Shown: positions 4,759 to 11,339 of the stretch, piece after piece
How positions within the stretch are numbered: position 1 is the first letter of the stretch
Layout of the letters: every line of letters starts with the position of its first letter
NCBI GenBank assembly: GCA_023422565.1
Contig: JAFAGR010000059.1
Location: 1 to 16,994 of the forward strand
Origin: Bacteroidota bacterium
GTDB lineage: Bacteria; Bacteroidota; Bacteroidia; Chitinophagales; Chitinophagaceae
Length of the DNA stretch: 16,994 bases
Direction: 5' to 3'
Made by a program: the position numbers and the translations under genes
Notes under the pieces: model-generated
Seen by the model: only the letters and a program-made list of their open reading frames with translations
Told to the model about the DNA's origin: nothing
Database searches by the model: none

Positions 4759-6107
4759 TCGAGGTTGAAATTGATAAAGATGTCTACCTCCCCTGCTTTC
4801 ATCACTTACTGGAAGAAAATGATATTGACATTGAGTTGATCTGGGGTGGCCGGGATAGTGGAAAGTCGAAATTTGCTGCACAATTGCTTACAGAAGAGTG
4901 CATGAGCTCAGATTATTTCCGCTGCCTGCTGATCAAAGAAACGCACGAATCCATCAAGGATGCGCAGTGGCAAATGATCAAGGACAATGCAGAGCAGTGG
5001 GGAGTGGACCAGCTTTTCAACTTCCAGGTATCACCGCTTTCCATTCGCTGTATCAATAACAACTCATTCGCCACCCGCGGTATGGATAAGCCCGGTAAGA
5101 TCCGGTCCTTTTCCAATCCATCTCACGCATGGGTAGAAGAGGCGAACCAGCTCACTGAAGACGGGCTTATTACCCTACTTACCGGTCTTCGTTCGGATTA
5201 CGGACGTGTAAAATTGATTTTCACATTCAACCCGGAAGCTACTTGCGCGGACTTCGAAGATTTCTTTCTTTTCAAAACATTTTTTAAGGGTCGCACGGAA
5301 AAGAATTTCGTGGGGGAGTTCCGGATGAAAGTTTACATCAAAGGAAAAGAAACTGAATTGGTGCTGAAATACCGGTCCACACATGTAACCAAAGAAGACA
5401 ATCCGTATTGCACCCCGCAGCGCCACGCCATCCACGAATCGTTAAAGGATACGAATTATTACTGGTACAAAGTATTCACTCTTGGTGAGTGGGGAAATCC
5501 GAAAAACGATTCACCATGGTTATTCGCATTCGATCGTGCAAAACACGTTTCCCCTGTTGAACTGTTCGCAACAAAAAGCGAGATCCTTTATCTGACATGG
5601 GATTTTAACCGCAACCCTGCAGTCTGTACCATTATTCAGTGGTACAATGAAACGGTATGGATCATTGAGGTGATCAAGGTAGCCAATACCGGCACGGAAG
5701 GTATTTGTGAGATCATCCTGGAGAAATATCCCAACTACCTGTACATGGTCACTGGTGACTATTCCGGAGATACAGCGTCATCGATCTACAAAGAGCAGGT
5801 TACCAATTACACCATGATCAAGCAGATGCTTGGCTTAACAGATGGCCAGATTCGCATCAGCCCTAACCCTCGCCTAGAGAAAAACCAAACGCTGGTAAAC
5901 ACATCCTTTCAGCGTTATAACGTTCAGATATGCCCGGTAAAAGGTAAAGCCGCCATTTTCGATGCTGAGAATGTGAAGAAGCGTGCAGATGGAACGATCG
6001 TGAAGGATGACAGGAATGATAAGAGCCAGCAGGCAGACGTTATCGACTCAATTCGCTACTGGTTCAACCAATTCTTCCAATGGATTATTCAACAGGCTCG
6101 CCATTGA
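4755..6107 (+). CDS. terL: Phage terminase large subunit
   Basis: A 450-residue protein with both terminase domains. ATPase: Walker A GGRDSGKS (31-38), Walker B AWVEEAN (125-131) with catalytic Glu, and coupling motif FTFNP (156-160). RNase H-like nuclease: WDFNRNP with Asp283, VTGDYSGD with Asp335, and a C-terminal ADVIDSIRYW (427-436) with Asp428 or Asp431 as third metal ligand. It powers DNA translocation into the prohead and cuts concatemers. Length and motif order fit the family; I judge it closest to the PBSX/Terminase_3-like group without a search. The start at ATG 4755 overlaps the previous stop as ATGA. It is the last gene of the 3637 operon, and its 3' end overlaps a - strand gene by 23 bases. 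Confidence 0.93.
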   Translation: MIEVEIDKDVYLPCFHHLLEENDIDIELIWGGRDSGKSKFAAQLLTEECMSSDYFRCLLIKETHESIKDAQWQMIKDNAEQWGVDQLFNFQVSPLSIRCINNNSFATRGMDKPGKIRSFSNPSHAWVEEANQLTEDGLITLLTGLRSDYGRVKLIFTFNPEATCADFEDFFLFKTFFKGRTEKNFVGEFRMKVYIKGKETELVLKYRSTHVTKEDNPYCTPQRHAIHESLKDTNYYWYKVFTLGEWGNPKNDSPWLFAFDRAKHVSPVELFATKSEILYLTWDFNRNPAVCTIIQWYNETVWIIEVIKVANTGTEGICEIILEKYPNYLYMVTGDYSGDTASSIYKEQVTNYTMIKQMLGLTDGQIRISPNPRLEKNQTLVNTSFQRYNVQICPVKGKAAIFDAENVKKRADGTIVKDDRNDKSQQADVIDSIRYWFNQFFQWIIQQARH

Positions 6108-6345
6108 TACCGATACCTCCTGTGAACATCACGATCTGATGTTTAAACGCATCAAAAGAAACATTTACGATCACCTCAGCACCTGCTTCGTCAATCATTT
6201 TAGATTGCGCGCCTTCTGCGTGCGGAAGAATTCTTTTGTATTTATCCAGGTTGATCAATTGATTCTCATAAACCCCTGGCGTTTCATCCACGGGTGCAGT
6301 AATTTCTATTGAGATATCAACCCAGGTATGACGTGGCCATGCCAT
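6085..6345 (-). CDS. Antisense-oriented small protein at the end of terL, 86 aa
   Basis: An 86-residue protein starting MAWPRHTWVDISIEITAPVD. Beta-like segments alternate with polar turns (GVYENQLINLDKYKRILPHA, EAGAEVIVNVSFDAF, IVMFTGGIGINGE), and codon choice resembles neighbouring genes, so it reads as a true protein. The opposite frame over the same bases looks like a shadow. Its stop lies inside the last codons of the large terminase gene, and it diverges from the 6418 gene. It is the only - strand gene in the packaging and tail region, so it is probably a separately transcribed accessory gene. Function unknown. Confidence 0.6.
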   Translation of the reverse strand: MAWPRHTWVDISIEITAPVDETPGVYENQLINLDKYKRILPHAEGAQSKMIDEAGAEVIVNVSFDAFKHQIVMFTGGIGINGEPVE

Positions 6346-6390
6346 AAAACAAAAATTTTATCCTAAAGGTAATGGAATTAGCCAAATGAT

Positions 6391-6398
6391 TATATTTG
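6391..6398 (+). promoter_or_regulatory. Bacteroidota-type -7 element TATATTTG upstream of late genes
   Basis: Exact TAnnTTTG match 19 bases before ATG 6418, in the short divergent gap between the - strand gene and the late genes. It is the only exact match found near the start of the long 6418 onward gene chain. A -33 element is not clear. Confidence 0.55.
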
Positions 6399-6417
6399 TC
6401 TTGAAACTAACTCGCTA

Positions 6418-6738
6418 ATGTCCTGCAATTCCGGATGCTTCAACCTTCAGGTGCCCAGCTGTGGCGACCCGACAATTGATGTGGGGCTCACTCCATCGAC
6501 TGAATACACAGTTTTGATCTATAAGCCAGGTAGCGGAAAGGATTATTCTCGTAAATACACAACCGACAATACCGGCAAGATCACGATTGATCATGACGAA
6601 TATCCTGCGGGCTTCTTTGCACCGGGATTTCTTAATGTGGTTTTCTACAAGGACGGTACGCCAGCGATGTTTCAGAAAAATAACAAGTACCATAACTGCA
6701 TTCTCATGCAAATGGTCCAAACCGACACAGGCGAATGA
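6418..6738 (+). CDS. Small Cys-rich probable virion protein, 106 aa
   Basis: A 106-residue protein starting MSCNSGCFNLQVPSCGDP, with Cys at 3, 7 and 15 and a late Cys in HNCILMQM. The middle (VGLTPSTEYTVLIYK, then a YTTDNTGKITID turn) has the alternating beta pattern of a small Ig-like or fibronectin-like domain. Similar N-terminal Cys-x3-Cys proteins with a 'LTP-x-T-x-Y' segment occur beside tail genes in Bacteroidota phages, as I recall. It is probably a virion-associated decoration or tail protein. It is the first gene of the late chain and overlaps the next by ATGA (6735-6738). Exact role unknown. Confidence 0.6.
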   Translation: MSCNSGCFNLQVPSCGDPTIDVGLTPSTEYTVLIYKPGSGKDYSRKYTTDNTGKITIDHDEYPAGFFAPGFLNVVFYKDGTPAMFQKNNKYHNCILMQMVQTDTGE

Positions 6739-7055
6739 TCTACGGTGAACTATATGGATACCTGCTTTGCGTTGTGCTGCTGTCACTGGTCATCACCGGA
6801 ATTCATGTGTGTTTTCAACCGGGAATGATCTTCGGTAAGGTCACGACCATTTCGGCCAACTTCCTGGACAAAACTTTTGGCAGAAAGTACAGCCGCATCA
6901 TTCAAAAGCCGTTATGGGACTGCCTTACATGCATGTCAGCGATATGGACAATAGTTTTGACAGGCAGAGTTGATATAGGGCTGATTCTCGCCGTATGCGG
7001 CCTCAATTACATCATTTCAAACCTTACCGACCATGAGAGAATCGCTGGAGAGTAA
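6735..7055 (+). CDS. Small membrane protein with CxxC, 106 aa
   Basis: A 106-residue protein with a hydrophobic N-terminal helix (YLLCVVLLSLVITGIHVCF, about residues 9-27) and a second hydrophobic region near the C-terminus (WTIVLTGRVDIGLILAVCGL). Between them is KPLWDCLTCMSAIWT, with Cys-x2-Cys. The 'KPL-x-x-C-x-x-C-M-x-x-x-W' segment recurs in small membrane proteins of Bacteroidota phages and loosely recalls DUF1360; I hold that as a weak match. It overlaps both neighbours (ATGA before; 23 bases after). A membrane role during assembly or lysis is possible, but no holin-like charge pattern is clear. Confidence 0.6.
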   Translation: MIYGELYGYLLCVVLLSLVITGIHVCFQPGMIFGKVTTISANFLDKTFGRKYSRIIQKPLWDCLTCMSAIWTIVLTGRVDIGLILAVCGLNYIISNLTDHERIAGE

Positions 7056-7251
7056 GGGATGGAAAATGTACTATGAGTGCAACACCTGTTCAGGCGTACG
7101 GCAGTATTATTCGCACACCGAAAAGCCGGGATGGGAGGTGAGAGTGAGGGTGCGCAGTAACACGTTCAGCCTGTTTTTGAACAACCATAAAGTGAGCGGA
7201 CCGCATTACGGATATATGTTGGAGGAGCAACTTCAAAAGAACGGCATATGA
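7033..7251 (+). CDS. Small phage hypothetical protein, 72 aa
   Basis: A 72-residue protein starting MRESLESKGWKMYYECNTCSG. It has CNTC near residue 16 and a basic beta-rich centre (WEVRVRVRSNTFSLFLNNHK), and ends GPHYGYMLEEQLQKNGI. The Gly-Pro-x-x-Gly-Tyr-x-Leu-Glu end is a pattern I associate with a small protein next to tail genes in Bacteroidota phages. The start at 7033 overlaps the preceding gene by 23 bases; ATG 7066 would avoid the overlap but cut the GW-x-x-YEC region short, so 7033 is preferred. It overlaps the next gene by ATGA (7248-7251). Function unknown; a single CxxC is too little to claim metal binding. Confidence 0.6.
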   Translation: MRESLESKGWKMYYECNTCSGVRQYYSHTEKPGWEVRVRVRSNTFSLFLNNHKVSGPHYGYMLEEQLQKNGI

Positions 7252-7565
7252 GGTACGGGATCAATCCGAATTTGTCGCGGGCACTGAGGATTATTGCGGG
7301 ACAGTTGCCGATGGTGAACCAGGAAACATGCGAGAAGCATCGCCTTACCGGTGCGGAAGTGTTGGAGGAAACAGAAATACGGGAGTTCGAAGGAAAGCCC
7401 ATTGATCCGAAGGAGGTTTACATTATGCCGATGCCGGTGTTGATCGCGGCCAATCATTACAGGCGGCTAAAGAAAGCATGGAAGCGGGCAGGGAGGGATG
7501 GGGTACAGCATTACATGAGACGAATTGAGAAAATTAAAATAGAGCAGGAAAAACAAACCACGTAA
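7248..7565 (+). CDS. Phage hypothetical protein, 105 aa
   Basis: A 105-residue protein starting MRYGINPNLSRALRIIAGQL. The middle has VLEETEIREFEGKPIDPKEV, and the C-terminal third is strongly basic and helical (AANHYRRLKKAWKRAGRDG, about residues 66-84, then MRRIEKIKIEQEKQ). The ATGA overlap with the previous gene and the four-base gap to the next support a real gene in the late chain. In this position, between the small virion proteins and the tail chaperone, a head-tail joining or tail completion role is possible, but I see no motif that proves it. Confidence 0.6.
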   Translation: MRYGINPNLSRALRIIAGQLPMVNQETCEKHRLTGAEVLEETEIREFEGKPIDPKEVYIMPMPVLIAANHYRRLKKAWKRAGRDGVQHYMRRIEKIKIEQEKQTT

Positions 7566-7569
7566 GACT

Positions 7570-7707
7570 ATGATTGCAGAACAAGAAATGAAATTAAGGC
7601 TTGCGGCTTTAGAAGCTGCTTGTAAAATCTCACTTCCTACTACTTCAGCTGAAACGCTCGCTAAGGATGCGGAAGTTATTTACAAATGGCTAACAGGAAA
7701 AGCATGA
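7570..7707 (+). CDS. Small helical protein, 45 aa
   Basis: A 45-residue protein from ATG 7570 to TGA 7705-7707: MIAEQEMKLRLAALEAAC, then KISLPTTSAETLAKDAEV and IYKWLTGKA. It is helical, with a Leu/Ala-rich N-terminal half. It starts four bases after the previous stop, and its TGA overlaps the ATG at 7704 of the next gene as ATGA, the same junction type used throughout this operon. That overlap supports both this gene and the choice of 7704 as the next start. Function unknown. Small helical proteins of this kind are often found in front of tail genes. Confidence 0.6.
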   Translation: MIAEQEMKLRLAALEAACKISLPTTSAETLAKDAEVIYKWLTGKA

Positions 7708-8336
7708 GCGAACTGAAAATTCTTAAAGGCATTGACCCGAAGAAGTATTTCCCGGAAGCAAAACACCGGATCATTTACTCATTCTCCATTGGTGATCGCC
7801 ACTATTTTCGGTTCGACGATCCATTGAACACGCCGTACGATCGTGCGCTTAAATGCCTGGTGTATTACAAGGAACTCGATATGAATATTGATCGGGCATT
7901 CCTGAAAGCTCACACGCAGGCGATTGACAACATGCTTAGGAAAAGCCAATTCGGCATTGATGACCTGCTGACCATCAGAACGCTCAACGAGCAGATGAAG
8001 CAGCGACTTGAATTACCGAAGGAGCCGGACCTGATGTATAAACTTGCCTCCGTAGTATTCTTTGATCAGACCGAGAATCCTACGGTGTATGAGTTCAAAT
8101 ATGGGGAGAACAAAATAAAGGCCTGGAAGAAAACGACTTCACTTGAAGATTTTTTTTTGTCGAAGCCTTTGTTGGAATTGATACCCTATTTACAATCTGC
8201 AGGGGAAAATTTAAAAACGTTTTCCCAAATGACCGAAAAGGTAACACAACAACAATTGGACAGCCTCTTGCCGCTATTATCGGAAGAACAGAAGACGATA
8301 TTGCTCGGCAGGTCCAAACTGTCTCCGGCGTTGTAA
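7704..8336 (+). CDS. Probable tail assembly chaperone (G-like product)
   Basis: A 210-residue soluble protein directly before the tape measure gene, where siphophages keep their tail assembly chaperones. It starts MSELKILKGIDPKKYFPEAK and is mainly helical (DRALKCLVYYKELDMN, TIRTLNEQMKQRLEL, then a Gln/Leu-rich C-terminal part). ATG 7704 is preferred to ATG 7686 because it forms ATGA with the preceding stop. Within it lie T TTT TTT and T TTT TTG (8150-8159) and T TTA AAA (8210-8216), all in the correct phase for -1 slippage, and the -1 frame is open from 8147 to 8461. By analogy with lambda G and GT, the main product is this protein and a minor product carries an extension. Sequence identity to lambda G is not implied. 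Confidence 0.7.
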   Translation: MSELKILKGIDPKKYFPEAKHRIIYSFSIGDRHYFRFDDPLNTPYDRALKCLVYYKELDMNIDRAFLKAHTQAIDNMLRKSQFGIDDLLTIRTLNEQMKQRLELPKEPDLMYKLASVVFFDQTENPTVYEFKYGENKIKAWKKTTSLEDFFLSKPLLELIPYLQSAGENLKTFSQMTEKVTQQQLDSLLPLLSEEQKTILLGRSKLSPAL

Positions 8337-8461
8337 ACAGCGCAATACTTCCTCATTTAACCATATTCGAGTTTTATTGGTATTTCGACGAGATGCTTGC
8401 GAAATCCAAAAAGGCTCTGGCCAATGCTAAGAAAAATGGCGGCACAAGACGTACTAATTAA
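7704..8461 (+). CDS. Predicted -1 frameshift product of the tail chaperone (GT-like), 252 aa
   Basis: The -1 frame after the slippery runs has no stop until TAA 8459-8461. It adds residues including DDIARQVQTVSGVVNSAILP and FEFYWYFDEMLAKSKKALAN, then a basic NAKKNGGTRRTN tail. The part from about 8294 onward looks like real protein and ends inside the tape measure start (8436), as in other phages. No ATG opens this frame until 8393, which would leave only 22 residues, so frameshifting is the simplest way to make it. Slippage at 8150-8159 or at 8210-8216 gives the same 252-residue total. The FEFYWYFDEM helix would be the T-like part that contacts the tape measure. The slip site and its efficiency are inferred. 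Confidence 0.6.
8150..8159 (+). promoter_or_regulatory. Candidate -1 slippery site (poly-T)
   Basis: Nine T bases then G (8150-8159), phased so that zero-frame codons TTT TTT or TTT TTG can re-pair one base back. TGA at 8144-8146 is the last stop of the -1 frame upstream, so that frame opens just before this site. Confidence 0.45.
8210..8216 (+). promoter_or_regulatory. Candidate -1 slippery site T TTA AAA
   Basis: Canonical X XXY YYZ heptamer with zero-frame codons TTA AAA. It is an alternative to the poly-T site 60 bases upstream; the sequence alone does not decide between them. Confidence 0.45.
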
Positions 8462-11339
8462 TTTCGCGGGCAATACTCAGGGCCTTCAGCCGGTTGAAGA
8501 TGTTCTGGAATCTATCATTGCTACAAGCGGGCGTGTGGGCGAAGAATGGAAGAAAGCATCATCCACCATTTCCGCGGAAAGCAAAAAAGCCCAAACATCA
8601 GGTGATAGTCTTGCCAAGTCGATCGATAAGATGGCCACCGCTGCTAAGTCAATGGATAAGGCTGTAGTGGGAGGTGCTTATAAAGATTATCTCAAACATA
8701 TTCAGTCGCAATTAGGCCTCACGAATAAGGAGCTGATCGCCTATATCCAGAACGCGAGGAAAGCAGCTCAGCAGGCCATCATTGAATCCGGGTCGGAAGA
8801 GGAGATCAAAGAGATTTCTCTGGGTATTGATCTGATGAATGAACAGCTGAAGGAGTTGGGAGTTTGGGAAGATCAGGCAGGTGAGAAGACAAAGTCCTTA
8901 CGTGCGCGCCTGCGTGAAGCGAAGGAAGAGTTGGTTCAAATGGCGGAAGCGGGATTGCAAGGCACACCTGCTTTCAGGGAACTGCAGCAAAAAGCTGGAG
9001 AATTAGATGATCAAATGCGGGACCTCAATGCGACTGTGCAGGGCCTTGGTTCCGACACAAAAAATATCGACGGTCTCATATCCTTGGCATCGGGTTTAAC
9101 CGGTGGTTTTGCAATGGTGCAGGGTGCAATCGCCCTGACCGGTACCGAAAATGAGGATCTGCAGAAGGCTTTGCTTAAGGTAAACGCTGCCATGTCCATC
9201 ATGCAGGGGCTTCAGCAAGTGCAAAACGTGCTTCAGAAGGAGAGCGCAGGCATGTTGCTCCTTTCCAACATACAGACGAAAGGATTGGCATTGGGTCAGC
9301 AATTCCTCGCCAAAACTACCATGAGCACAGTAGGTGCAACGTATGCTTTAAGGGCCGCGTTGATCGCTTCCGGAATCGGCGCCTTGGTGGTGGTGATTGG
9401 CGCCATTGCTTCGGCAATGGACAGCATGGGTGATGAAACTGAATCTGCAGCTAAAGCTCAGGAAAAACTTGCCGATGCAACGGAGAAGTTTAACAGAGCA
9501 GCAGAAATACAGGTTGACTTTTTGGCGAAGCTTCAAGAGTTGAACCGAAAAAGAGCGGAGGCTGCTGGTAAAACAGAAGAGGAAATAGCCGCCATGGAGC
9601 TAAAGCAAATCCAGGAGCGGATCGATAAACGAAATAAGCTGCTTGATGAAGCCGATAAGGGAGATAAGGTTCGAGCCGAAGAGCTGCGCAAGCAGAATGA
9701 TGAGGACATCCATGCGATGCAGCTATTGGAACAGCAGATAATTATTGACGCCAATAAGAAAAAGAAGGAGGAAGACGAAAAAGCTGCGGAACAAAGGAAG
9801 AAACAGGCTGAAAAAACTGCCCAGGCACTCTTTGAAATTGAACAGCGCCGCTTAGAGCGTGAGCGTGATCTTTCCGCCAACTTCTCCGGAGACAAGGATA
9901 TGGGTTCCAGTTTCCGCTTAAGCTTCCTGCAACGCGAACAGGCTGCTACCCTTGCGCTCATCGCCTTACACCGCAAAAAGGAACTGGATGAGGAGGACCT
10001 TACCGGTGCTCAGATCAAAAACATCAATGATAAATACAAACAGCAAGAACTTGATGCGATAGCGACCTTCAACAACCGTCGTTCGCAGATCATGGCAGAA
10101 GGTAGGCAGCAGGTTATTGATGAGGCGAAGAAATTCACTGATGAAATTGAGAAAGCCAAGAAAGACACTTACGAATCGGAGATAAAAGCCGCTGAAGATG
10201 CCTATCAGGCAGCTGTACTTGTTGACACACAGATCACCAATGCCAAGCTTGCTAATCTTGACGCTTCTTTCAAGGCTCAGATGGATAAATTCAAAGGATC
10301 TGAAGCTGAAAAGAATAAACTCATTAAAGAGTTTGAAGAGCAAAGAGCGCAAATCCTAAAGGATGCCTCGAAAGAGGAGTTGAACGATCAAATTACCAAG
10401 ATCAATAAAATGATCGAGGCCCGTCGTAAGATGGATATGGATACTACTGACCTGGAGAAGCAACGCGCCGACATCCAAAAGCAAATGGGTGATCAAGAGT
10501 TGAAGGATTTCCAGGATAAAGAGGAGAAGAAAACTGAAAAACTCCGCAAAGAACAAGAAAAGCGGCAAGCCATCACCCAAGCTGGGTTCCAAATCGTGCA
10601 GGAGATCGCCAATGCGCTTTTTGAAGTGGATAGCGCCAATCGGCAGCAAAAATTAGATGAAGAATTGAAGCGACTGGATGAGGCCAAGAGCCGTGAGTTG
10701 GATAATAAAAACCTGACTGAACAGCAGAAAGCAGACATTGAAGCGAAGTACCAAGCCCGGACCAAACAACTGAAACGGCAGGCTGCCATTGCGGATAAGC
10801 AAGCTGCCATCAATCAAGCATGGATCAATGGTGCGCTGGCCTTTACTAAGGCTTTAGCTTCTTCAGCCCCTCCATTAAATTTTATCAACGCCGCAGCGGT
10901 TGCGATCTCCACCGGTATTCAAGTGGCAAAAATTAAGTCTACACCTATCCCGCAATTTGCCAAAGGTAAGGTGAGGATCCAAGGCCCGGGGACAGACACC
11001 AGCGATTCCATCCCTGCACTTATTTCAAAAGATGAATCGGTGATCAATGCGAAGTCTACCCGCAAATGGGAGGATGCGTTGCTGGCCATCAACAATGATA
11101 CATTCGAGGCCTATCTCGCCAAGAAATTCACCTTCCCGGAAATACCTGAATTTATTTCCACCCCGACAGCTCCTATTGACTACGATAAACTAGCCACAGC
11201 GGTCGCGGATAAAATGCGCGGGGTTATCCCGTCGCCCAAATCGGTGCATGTTGATGTAGGTCCGGATGGGATAAGAACCATAGTTCAAGATGGGAACAGT
11301 ACAACCACATTTAAAACGAATCGATACAGCTTTACCTAA
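8436..11339 (+). CDS. Tail tape measure protein
   Basis: A 967-residue protein that sets tail length and fills the tail tube. ATG 8436 (MAAQDVLINFAGNT) is preferred to ATG 8397, since the first 13 extra residues are basic and unlike the rest. Order: helical N-terminal part; a conserved-type segment ending in GALALTGTENED-like residues (LTGTENEDLQKALLKVN at about 234-250); a hydrophobic stretch at about 304-327 (RAALIASGIGALVVVIGAIA); long charged coiled coil from about 340 to 780, rich in Glu, Lys, Gln; then a hydrophobic Ala-rich segment (INAAAVAISTGIQVAKIKST) and GPGTDTSDSIPALIS, a C-terminal signature seen in Bacteroidota tape measure proteins. It overlaps the GT-like frame by 26 bases and the next gene by one base (TAATG). 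It would be among the most abundant internal tail proteins. Confidence 0.92.
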   Translation: MAAQDVLINFAGNTQGLQPVEDVLESIIATSGRVGEEWKKASSTISAESKKAQTSGDSLAKSIDKMATAAKSMDKAVVGGAYKDYLKHIQSQLGLTNKELIAYIQNARKAAQQAIIESGSEEEIKEISLGIDLMNEQLKELGVWEDQAGEKTKSLRARLREAKEELVQMAEAGLQGTPAFRELQQKAGELDDQMRDLNATVQGLGSDTKNIDGLISLASGLTGGFAMVQGAIALTGTENEDLQKALLKVNAAMSIMQGLQQVQNVLQKESAGMLLLSNIQTKGLALGQQFLAKTTMSTVGATYALRAALIASGIGALVVVIGAIASAMDSMGDETESAAKAQEKLADATEKFNRAAEIQVDFLAKLQELNRKRAEAAGKTEEEIAAMELKQIQERIDKRNKLLDEADKGDKVRAEELRKQNDEDIHAMQLLEQQIIIDANKKKKEEDEKAAEQRKKQAEKTAQALFEIEQRRLERERDLSANFSGDKDMGSSFRLSFLQREQAATLALIALHRKKELDEEDLTGAQIKNINDKYKQQELDAIATFNNRRSQIMAEGRQQVIDEAKKFTDEIEKAKKDTYESEIKAAEDAYQAAVLVDTQITNAKLANLDASFKAQMDKFKGSEAEKNKLIKEFEEQRAQILKDASKEELNDQITKINKMIEARRKMDMDTTDLEKQRADIQKQMGDQELKDFQDKEEKKTEKLRKEQEKRQAITQAGFQIVQEIANALFEVDSANRQQKLDEELKRLDEAKSRELDNKNLTEQQKADIEAKYQARTKQLKRQAAIADKQAAINQAWINGALAFTKALASSAPPLNFINAAAVAISTGIQVAKIKSTPIPQFAKGKVRIQGPGTDTSDSIPALISKDESVINAKSTRKWEDALLAINNDTFEAYLAKKFTFPEIPEFISTPTAPIDYDKLATAVADKMRGVIPSPKSVHVDVGPDGIRTIVQDGNSTTTFKTNRYSFT

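Noticed and set aside
6007..6312. 101-codon + strand frame over the end of terL and the - strand gene
   Set aside because: Poor composition, overlaps two better-supported genes, and lacks homolog-like motifs.
8397..8435. Earlier ATG for the tape measure gene
   Set aside because: Adds 13 basic residues unlike the protein and overlaps the GT-like frame more; ATG 8436 gives a normal start.
9533..10813. Several - strand frames inside the tape measure gene, some Ser/Cys-rich or Leu/Phe-rich
   Set aside because: They are complements of Lys/Glu-rich coiled-coil codons; their composition is a shadow of the + strand gene.
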